Below are positions 1 to 5,120 of a stretch of DNA of 6,419 nucleotides, piece after piece (the stretch's first letter is position 1; every line of letters begins with the position of its first letter). The position numbers and the translations under genes were made by a program. Source of the DNA: Deltaproteobacteria bacterium. Its GTDB lineage: Bacteria > Desulfobacterota > DSM-4660 > Desulfatiglandales > HGW-15. The notes beneath the pieces were generated by a model that was given only the letters and a program-made list of their open reading frames with translations, did no database searches and was not told the origin of the DNA. The stretch covers positions 1 to 6,419 of the forward strand of contig JAFDHB010000225.1 in assembly GCA_019308985.1 (NCBI GenBank). The letters are read 5' to 3'.

Positions 1-119
1 ACAATTTTTTTTTCATCCAGCGTTTTCACCAAGCTGCTAAACTCCACATGAGCAAGTATCGGGAGGGGGGAACTGTGCCAGATGTAGCAGACAGTATGAT
101 AGTACAAGTTCGATCCTAC

Positions 120-140
120 TTGTGAAAAAATGTACATTTT
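120..140. promoter_or_regulatory. Candidate operator: 14-bp palindrome with overlapping Rex/CRP-like half site
   Basis: Positions 127-140 read AAAATGTACATTTT, a perfect 14-bp palindrome ending three bases before the -35 hexamer. Overlapping it, 120-126 reads TTGTGAA, a perfect left half of the Rex-type TTGTGAA-N4-TTCACAA pattern and also of CRP/FNR-family TGTGA-N6-TCACA sites; the right half is degraded (only T..ACA agrees). Both placements suit a transcription factor acting on the promoter at 144-172. Rex and the CRP-family regulator HcpR are known regulators in sulfate reducers, but which factor binds here, if any, is inference. Confidence 0.4.
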
Positions 141-143
141 CCC

Positions 144-172
144 TTGACATATCCGGGTATTTTGTCTATATC
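144..172 (+). promoter_or_regulatory. Sigma-70-like promoter for the dsr operon
   Basis: A perfect -35 hexamer TTGACA (144-149) is followed after 17 bases by TATATC (167-172), a 4/6 match to TATAAT. Spacing is optimal, and the site lies in an AT-richer stretch upstream of the first gene of the operon. Transcription would start near 179. No better hexamer pair was noticed in the leader or in the 118-nt gap before dsrM, so this is the best candidate promoter for all six genes. The call rests on sequence pattern only. Confidence 0.5.
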
Positions 173-350
173 CAACCGAAATTTCTGTTGCGTCGAATCT
201 TGGGGTGCATTGTCTCGTTCTCTGAGTTATCTTGTTGAATTCTTAAGTGAAAAAGGTTCCGGGTCTACGCAAGGACCTGCGGATATTTGTTAGGTAAGTG
301 TTCTTGGTTTGGGTCGATCATTCGTTAGCTCGTAGAAATCTTGACCAATG

Positions 351-457
351 CTTTCGGAAAGGCTCCAGATGCAAGTTGAGCCTGCGAAATCCCGCTAGCG
401 GGAGCCCGGAAATCTTTAGGAATCACCGCCACACGTCGGCGGTAAGTGACTAAAGAT
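351..457 (+). promoter_or_regulatory. Structured 5' leader with competing hairpins
   Basis: Several inverted repeats cluster here. AGGCTC (360-365) can pair with GAGCCT (378-383). GGCTCC (361-366) can instead pair with GGAGCC (401-406). CCCGCTAGCGGG (391-402) is self-complementary. A compound hairpin has an outer 8-bp stem ATCTTTAG (412-419) with CTAAAGAT (450-457) and an inner stem ACCGCC (425-430) with GGCGGT (438-443) around a 7-nt loop. The first two pairings exclude each other, as in a switch, and the compound hairpin is the strongest element. I do not recognise a known riboswitch class. It could be a regulatory leader, an mRNA-stabilising structure or a protein-binding site. Confidence 0.4.
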
Positions 458-508
458 GCAGCACAACGCAGTAGATGGGGCTCTTTACGGAAGCATCATC
501 ATTTGAAT

Positions 509-1054
509 ATGAAACTTGAGAAGATCTTATCGGAGAAGAGATCAGTCATCGTGGACCGATGGCTGGACCGGGTATTCGAGACTTACTCCGAAGATTCAAG
601 GCGCTTCCTGAGGAAACAAAAAGACCGGTTTGCCAACCCGGTGGGGACCACTCTCACCCGAGACATAGGCAACCTTTACGAAGGTCTGCTTCAGGAGGTA
701 GACCGCGAGAGAATTACTCCTGTCATTGACAGGATCATCCGGATAAGGGCCATCCAAGACTTTAGTCCTTCCGAGGCCATATCCTTCATCTTTCGGCTAA
801 AGGACATAATACGAGAGGAGCTGAAAAAGGAACTCCAAGAGGAGACCTTCGCCCGCGAAATGCAGATCATCGAATCAAGGGTGGATGAATTGGCCCTCAT
901 TGCCTTTGATATCTTCATCCAATGCCGGGAGAAGATCTATGAAATGAAGGCCCAGGAATCCCGGAACATGGTATCAGGGTTGCTTCGGAAGGCCAAGCTC
1001 CTTGTTGATTTGCCCGAACTGAAGGCCGACTTGAAGGGAAAGGATTTGGTTTAG
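509..1054 (+). CDS. RsbRD N-terminal domain-containing protein (dsr operon first gene)
   Basis: This 181-residue soluble, largely helical protein resembles the RsbRD N-terminal domain family (sensory domain of RsbT co-antagonists) as found encoded beside dsrMKJOP in many sulfate reducers. Visible family-like stretches are the N-terminal helix (residues 1-26), FLRKQKDRFANPVG (33-46) and IRAIQDFSPSEAISFIFRLK (79-98). No C-terminal STAS domain follows, so this is the sensory-type domain alone; residues 99-165 are highly charged and probably a long helix or coiled coil. There is no signal peptide or membrane segment, which implies the cytoplasm. I chose ATG 509 because the family begins at MKLE-like sequence. 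An upstream in-frame GTG at 446 would add 21 unconserved residues and lies inside a strong hairpin. The Shine-Dalgarno is weak (GGAAG at 489-493, 15 nt away), and TTG 503 is an alternative start. The position suggests a regulatory or assembly role for the Dsr complex, but its function is not known to me. Confidence 0.85.
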   Translation: MKLEKILSEKRSVIVDRWLDRVFETYSEDSRRFLRKQKDRFANPVGTTLTRDIGNLYEGLLQEVDRERITPVIDRIIRIRAIQDFSPSEAISFIFRLKDIIREELKKELQEETFAREMQIIESRVDELALIAFDIFIQCREKIYEMKAQESRNMVSGLLRKAKLLVDLPELKADLKGKDLV

Positions 1055-1172
1055 GAGAGGGGGATCGTCGAGAAGGGAAAGAGACGGACGTACTTGTCGG
1101 AAAGGTTTATTGAGAAGCCCGCGAGGATTTGAAAAAGGCGACATCTTATCAATGGAGATGAGGGAGCAATAA

Positions 1173-2288
1173 ATGAACTTTTTATTGGGTATTGTGATTT
1201 CCTTGATAGCCGTGCTGGTGCTGGTGTTGGTCCCTTGGGTGGGGGTGGGGGCATTGGATCTGCATTCCCTGTTTGGTATCGTCATTCCCTACCTGGCCCT
1301 TGGATGTTTTTTTGTGGGTATCATAGCCAGGGTCGTCGGGTGGGGGAAGTCACCGGTGCCGTTCCGTATTCCCACCACCGCAGGGCAGCAATGGAGCTTC
1401 CCGTGGATCAAGCAAAACCGGTTTGACAACCCTTCCAACACCCTGGGAGTGGTGGACCGGATGTTTTTTGAGGTATTGCTATTCAGGTCGCTTTTCAGAC
1501 ACACGAGGCTTGAGTTCAGGGAAGGGCCAAGGCTTGGATACGAGTGGGAAAAGTGGCTCTGGATCGGTGCCCTGGCCTTCCACTATTCCTTTCTGGTGGT
1601 GGTACTGAGGCACCTGAGGTTCTTCACCGAGCCCATACCCTATTTTGTTCACTTCATTGAGAGCCTGGACGGGTTCCTCGAGTTGGGCATAGCACCTTTC
1701 CCAGGCTTTGCCGTACCGGGAATCATGATAAGCGGGTTCGTGTTGTTGGCGGCACTGCTCTTCCTGTTCCTGAGGAGGATACTCAGTGCCCAGGTGGCCT
1801 ACCTCTCCTTGCCGGCCGACTACTTTCCCCTGTTTCTGATCATGGCCATTGCAACAACCGGTGTGCTCATGCGCTATTTCGGCGCATTCATGCAATACCT
1901 GTTCAAGGTCGATATCCTGACCGTTGAAGTGGTAAAGGTAAAGGAGCTTGCATTGGGCCTTGTGACGTTTCGTCCTACCATTCCCGAGGGGATAGGCACA
2001 ATTTTTTACATCCACTTATTCCTTGTGAGCGTCCTGATGGCCTACTTTCCCTTCAGCAAGCTTGTGCACATGGCAGGCATTTTCCTCAGCCCCACCAGGA
2101 ACCTGTCGAACAACAGCAGGTTCGAGAGGCACGTAAATCCCTGGGACTATCCCGTTAAGGTTCATACTTACGAGGAATACGAAGAGGAGTTCAGGGACAA
2201 GATGATAGAGGCCGGCCTGCCTGTGGAAAAGATGCCCGAAGAGACCGAGACAAAGGATAACGGATCAGGACAAGAGGAAAAGGAGTGA
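1173..2288 (+). CDS. dsrM: DsrM, NarI-like diheme cytochrome b subunit of the DsrMKJOP complex
   Basis: DsrM is the membrane cytochrome b of the complex. It exchanges electrons with menaquinone and passes them to or from the cytoplasmic subunit DsrK. The 371-residue protein has about six membrane helices (near residues 2-24, 33-56, 130-150, 182-202, 216-236 and 275-296). Candidate heme ligands are H137 and H147 (spacing 10) and H281 and H299 (spacing 18), the same spacing as the four heme b histidines of E. coli NarI, which strongly supports two b hemes. The loop after helix 2 carries the typical FRIPTTAGQQ...PWIK stretch (64-80) and LFRSLFRHTR (103-112). The C-terminal tail from about 316 is hydrophilic, acidic and presumably cytoplasmic, near DsrK. 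ATG 1173 is preceded by GGGAG (1162-1166) at good spacing. A 118-nt gap separates it from the RsbRD gene, and its TGA is 2 nt before the dsrK start. Confidence 0.96.
   Translation: MNFLLGIVISLIAVLVLVLVPWVGVGALDLHSLFGIVIPYLALGCFFVGIIARVVGWGKSPVPFRIPTTAGQQWSFPWIKQNRFDNPSNTLGVVDRMFFEVLLFRSLFRHTRLEFREGPRLGYEWEKWLWIGALAFHYSFLVVVLRHLRFFTEPIPYFVHFIESLDGFLELGIAPFPGFAVPGIMISGFVLLAALLFLFLRRILSAQVAYLSLPADYFPLFLIMAIATTGVLMRYFGAFMQYLFKVDILTVEVVKVKELALGLVTFRPTIPEGIGTIFYIHLFLVSVLMAYFPFSKLVHMAGIFLSPTRNLSNNSRFERHVNPWDYPVKVHTYEEYEEEFRDKMIEAGLPVEKMPEETETKDNGSGQEEKE
2281..2285 (+). promoter_or_regulatory. Ribosome binding site fixing the dsrK start
   Basis: AGGAG lies 5 nt before ATG 2291, inside the last codons of dsrM. 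A GTG at 2285 is in frame with dsrK but shares its first base with this Shine-Dalgarno, so the ATG is the better start. Confidence 0.7.
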
Positions 2289-2290
2289 TC

Positions 2291-3928
2291 ATGTCTGAGT
2301 TACCAAAACCCGAAGAACTGGCAAGAATAAGTCATAGGCCTCCGCTGAAGGATCGCGGCTGGATGCATACGCCCGTGGAAATCAAGGAGGGAATAGCCTG
2401 TTACGGTTCAAAGCCCCAGAACCTGAAAGCCGTGGGTATGCCAAACCCCCGCGAATGGTCCCCCCTGGACGAAGACTGGAAACTGCCGGAAAACTGGAAA
2501 GAGATCATCCTCGAGGGGTTGAGGGAGCGTTTGGACAGGTTCAGGTCCCTCAAAGTATTCATGGATATCTGCGTAAGGTGTGGCGCCTGTGCCGACAAGT
2601 GCCATTTCTTTATCGGTGGCGGGGATCCGAAGAACATGCCTGTCTTGCGGGCGGAACTCCTGAGGTCCGTGTACAGGAAAGAGTTCACCACGGCGGGAAA
2701 GATCTTTGGAGAGATTGCTGGGGCAAGGTCAATGGACATAATGGTCCTGAAGGAGTGGTGGTATTACTTCTTTCAATGCACCGAGTGTCGGCGGTGTTCC
2801 CTCTTTTGCCCCTACGGAATAGATACGGCAGAGATCACTATCATAGCCAGGGAACTGCTCAATCTCCTCGGCCTGAACACGGACTGGATTTCGGCGCCTG
2901 TTGCCAATTGTTACAGGACTGGGAACCACCTGGGAATCCAGCCCCATGCGTACAAGGACATGATAGACTTCTTCGTTGACGACATAGAGGAAATCACCGG
3001 GGTTAAGCTTGAGCCCAGCTTCAACAGGAAGGGGGCGGAAATACTCTTTATTACCCCTTCGGGGGACGTCTTTGCGGACCCCGGCACTTACACCTGTATG
3101 GGTTACCTGATGCTGTTTCATTACCTGGAGGGACTGGGACTGGATATCACCTGGAGCACCTACGCCTCAGAGGGCGGGAACTTCGGGTACTTCACTTCAC
3201 ACGAGATGGCCAAAAGACTGAACGCCAAGATGTACGCTGAGGCAAAGAGGCTGGGAGTGAAGTGGATCCTCGGTGGAGAATGCGGTCACATGTGGAGGGT
3301 CATCAACCAGTATATGGACACCTTCAACGGTCCTCCTGACTTCTTGGAAGTGCCGGTATCACCTATTACGGGCACCAGGTTCGAGAACGCGAAGGGCACC
3401 AAGATGGTACATATCACCGAATTTACCGCCGACCTGATAAAGCATGGCAAGTTGAGGCTCGATCCCAGCAGGAACGACAATCTTGTAGTGACATTCCATG
3501 ATTCCTGTAACACCTCCCGGGCAATGGGTATCTTCGAGGAGCCGAGGTATATCATAAGAAATGTTTGTAACAACTTTTACGAGATGCCTGAGAACACCAT
3601 CCGGGAGCAGACCTTTTGTTGCGGAAGCGGTGCCGGTTTGAACGCCGGTGAAAATATGGAACTGAGGATGAGGGGAGGGCTGCCCAGGGCCAATGCGGTA
3701 AAGTACGTGCACGAGAAATTCGGTGTCAACATGATGGCATGTATATGCGCAATTGACAGGGCCGCGCTTCCAACGCTGATGGAATACTGGGTCCCCGAGG
3801 TGGATGTTACCGGTGTTCACGAGCTCGTGGGGAATGCCCTAATTCTGGAGGGGGAAAAGAAGAGGACAACGAACCTGCGCGGTGACCCTCTCCCTGGAAT
3901 GGAGGAGGAGGAAGAAGAGGATGTATGA
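2291..3928 (+). CDS. dsrK: DsrK, HdrD-like iron-sulfur catalytic subunit of the DsrMKJOP complex
   Basis: DsrK is the cytoplasmic catalytic subunit, related to heterodisulfide reductase HdrD, and is thought to act on DsrC in its trisulfide or disulfide form. The 545-residue protein has two [4Fe-4S] ferredoxin motifs: C94, C97, C100, C104 and C163, C166, C169, C173 followed by proline. A CCG-type domain follows with C331 (GGECGH), C406 (HDSC), the double cysteine C443-C444 followed by glycine, and C484/C486 (ACICA). This set is expected to bind the special catalytic Fe-S cluster of the Hdr-like family. The last pair here is CxC rather than the CxxC of the HdrB consensus. There is no signal or membrane segment; membrane attachment would be through DsrM. 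The C-terminus ends in six consecutive glutamates (540 region) whose codons also form the dsrJ ribosome binding site. The gene overlaps dsrJ by 8 nt. ATG 2291 was chosen over GTG 2285 because the latter overlaps the Shine-Dalgarno. Confidence 0.97.
   Translation: MSELPKPEELARISHRPPLKDRGWMHTPVEIKEGIACYGSKPQNLKAVGMPNPREWSPLDEDWKLPENWKEIILEGLRERLDRFRSLKVFMDICVRCGACADKCHFFIGGGDPKNMPVLRAELLRSVYRKEFTTAGKIFGEIAGARSMDIMVLKEWWYYFFQCTECRRCSLFCPYGIDTAEITIIARELLNLLGLNTDWISAPVANCYRTGNHLGIQPHAYKDMIDFFVDDIEEITGVKLEPSFNRKGAEILFITPSGDVFADPGTYTCMGYLMLFHYLEGLGLDITWSTYASEGGNFGYFTSHEMAKRLNAKMYAEAKRLGVKWILGGECGHMWRVINQYMDTFNGPPDFLEVPVSPITGTRFENAKGTKMVHITEFTADLIKHGKLRLDPSRNDNLVVTFHDSCNTSRAMGIFEEPRYIIRNVCNNFYEMPENTIREQTFCCGSGAGLNAGENMELRMRGGLPRANAVKYVHEKFGVNMMACICAIDRAALPTLMEYWVPEVDVTGVHELVGNALILEGEKKRTTNLRGDPLPGMEEEEEEDV
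3902..3919 (+). promoter_or_regulatory. dsrJ ribosome binding site inside the dsrK poly-glutamate codons
   Basis: Six glutamate codons (GAG and GAA) at the end of dsrK form an uninterrupted purine run that includes AGGAGG at 3906-3911, 9 nt before ATG 3921. The same bases therefore code for the acidic DsrK tail and act as a strong Shine-Dalgarno for dsrJ. Confidence 0.65.
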
Positions 3929-4310
3929 TAAGGGCAAAATCATAACGGGCCTGGTTATCGGAATCGGCCTCCTGTTGTTTCCCTTCTGGCCGAGCACGGG
4001 AAAATATGCCAGCAAGCCTCCTGAACCGGAACTTACTGCCAAGGCAAAGGAGGCCAAGGCCTGCGTGGAATCCAAGACCTTCATGACGACCCACCACATG
4101 AAGCTTCTGGATGCTTGGCGAAATGAGGCCGTGCGCCAAGCAGAACGTCTCTACAGGAGCAGCAGTGGGAAGATGTTTGAGAAGAGCCTTCAGAATACCT
4201 GCATGGATTGTCATTCCAACAAGGCCAAATTCTGTGATCAATGCCACGATTATATGGGAGTAAAACCCTTCTGCTGGGACTGCCATCTCGAACCTAAGGA
4301 GAGGACATAA
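3921..4310 (+). CDS. dsrJ: DsrJ, membrane-anchored triheme cytochrome c
   Basis: DsrJ is the periplasmic cytochrome c subunit. The 129-residue protein has an N-terminal hydrophobic segment (about residues 7-23) with no clear cleavage site, probably a membrane anchor. Three CxxCH heme c motifs follow: C94-C97-H98, C105-C108-H109 and C118-C121-H122, all packed in the last third. Upstream lie C48 and the stretch MTTHHMKLLDAWR (55-67). In Allochromatium DsrJ, His/His, His/Met and an unusual His/Cys ligation were proposed; C48 is the only non-motif cysteine here and so the natural candidate for the Cys ligand, with H58/H59 and M55/M60 as candidates for the others. The start at 3921 overlaps dsrK by 8 nt, and a longer reading frame from GTG 3882 would put charged residues before the anchor, so it was not used. 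The stop overlaps the dsrO start by 1 nt. Its physiological electron partner is not certain. Confidence 0.96.
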   Translation: MYDKGKIITGLVIGIGLLLFPFWPSTGKYASKPPEPELTAKAKEAKACVESKTFMTTHHMKLLDAWRNEAVRQAERLYRSSSGKMFEKSLQNTCMDCHSNKAKFCDQCHDYMGVKPFCWDCHLEPKERT

Positions 4311-5113
4311 TGGGTATTGACAGAAGAAGATTTTTGAAGATCGCCGGAATTTCAACTATTCTGGGGGTTGGAGGGAAAGCGGCCTTTGATCTATTGGCCC
4401 CTGGAGAGCTGGAGGCCTCCCTCGAGGAGCTTCCCCTGACACAAGGCAAGAAGTGGGGTATGGTGATAGACACCCATAGGGTGACCGACGAGATAATGGA
4501 TAAGAGTATAGAGGCCTGTCACAGGACCCACAATGTCCCGGATTGGGCCAATCCCAAGGAAGAGATCAAGTGGATCTGGAAGGAGACCTTCGAGCACACC
4601 TTCCCTGGCCAGCAGCACGAGTACTTTTCAGAGGAGGCGAGGGAGAGGCATTTCTTGCTCCTCTGTAACCATTGCACAAACCCGCCTTGCTGCAGGGTTT
4701 GCCCCACAAAGGCGACCTGGAAAAGGGAAAAGGACGGGATCGTGATGATGGACCAGCATCGTTGCATCGGGTGCCGGTTTTGCATGGCTGCATGCCCCTA
4801 TGGGGTACGGAGCTTTAACTGGGGAGATCCCAGGAAGGCCCCGAAGGAGCTTAACCCGGATTTTCCTGCCAATCCCCAATTCCCCACCAGGACAAAGGGG
4901 GTGGTGGAGAAGTGCAATTTCTGCGCAGAGAGGCTGGCCAAGGGAATGTTTCCGGCATGCGTGGAAGCGGCCAACAAGATAGACAAGAGGGCTCTGATAT
5001 TCGGGGACCTTGATGATCCTGATTCTGAAATCAGAAAGGCCCTCCGTTCCCACCATAGCATAAGGCGAAAGCCCGAGTTGGGGACGGGGCCCAATATCTA
5101 CTACATAGTATGA
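4310..5113 (+). CDS. dsrO: DsrO, Tat-exported ferredoxin-like iron-sulfur protein
   Basis: DsrO is the periplasmic iron-sulfur subunit that moves electrons between DsrP and DsrJ or other periplasmic carriers. The 267-residue protein starts with a twin-arginine signal (RRRFLK at residues 5-10, hydrophobic stretch to about 28), so it is exported folded with its clusters. Cysteine groups are C70; C119, C122, C127, C131; C152, C155, C158, C162; and C202, C205, C217, plus an extra C128. In the HybA/DmsB-like family, four groups make four clusters. Here the first three cysteines of group 1 and the last of group 4 are absent, which leaves exactly twelve ligands for three [4Fe-4S] clusters. ATG 4310 overlaps the dsrJ stop (TAATG) and follows AGGAGAGG (about 4297-4304) at good spacing. 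dsrP starts 7 nt downstream. Identification as DsrO rests on both sequence and the conserved operon position. Confidence 0.96.
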   Translation: MGIDRRRFLKIAGISTILGVGGKAAFDLLAPGELEASLEELPLTQGKKWGMVIDTHRVTDEIMDKSIEACHRTHNVPDWANPKEEIKWIWKETFEHTFPGQQHEYFSEEARERHFLLLCNHCTNPPCCRVCPTKATWKREKDGIVMMDQHRCIGCRFCMAACPYGVRSFNWGDPRKAPKELNPDFPANPQFPTRTKGVVEKCNFCAERLAKGMFPACVEAANKIDKRALIFGDLDDPDSEIRKALRSHHSIRRKPELGTGPNIYYIV

Positions 5114-5118
5114 GGTGG
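5112..5118 (+). promoter_or_regulatory. Ribosome binding site fixing the dsrP start
   Basis: GAGGTGG overlaps the dsrO stop codon and precedes ATG 5121. The in-frame GTG at 5115 lies inside this Shine-Dalgarno-like sequence, so ATG 5121 is preferred; the difference is only two residues. Confidence 0.6.
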
Positions 5119-5120
5119 CT

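Larger units (their letters stand above)
1..508. other. Gene-free upstream region with promoter and structured leader
   Basis: No confident coding sequence is seen in this stretch on either strand. It is less G+C-rich than the operon and begins with a run of nine T. One frame is open from the left edge to a TGA at 123-125 and contains an ATG at 48 (25 codons). It is too short and unrecognisable to call, but could be the 3' end of a gene that starts outside the window. The supported contents are a palindrome at 127-140, a TTGACA promoter at 144-172 and several inverted repeats between 351 and 457. If transcription starts near 179, the leader before the first gene is about 330 nt long, which leaves room for RNA-level control. 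Confidence 0.6.

Noticed and set aside
304..348. Riboswitch or tRNA-like fold in the early leader
   Set aside because: TTGGT (304-308) and ACCAA (344-348) can pair, but I found no cloverleaf, anticodon arm or known riboswitch core.
446..508. GTG at 446 as the start of the RsbRD-domain gene
   Set aside because: It adds 21 unconserved residues, lies inside a strong hairpin with no Shine-Dalgarno, and the family start fits ATG 509.
1479..2015. 178-codon open frame on the minus strand
   Set aside because: It lies wholly inside dsrM, is not recognisable as any protein, and is explained as an antisense shadow of a well-supported gene.
3882..3920. Longer dsrJ starting at GTG 3882
   Set aside because: It would add a charged extension before the membrane anchor; ATG 3921 has a strong Shine-Dalgarno and fits the usual dsrK-dsrJ overlap.
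3807..4355. 182-codon open frame on the minus strand
   Set aside because: It spans the dsrK-dsrJ-dsrO junctions antisense, is proline- and serine-rich with no family likeness, and has no sensible start context.
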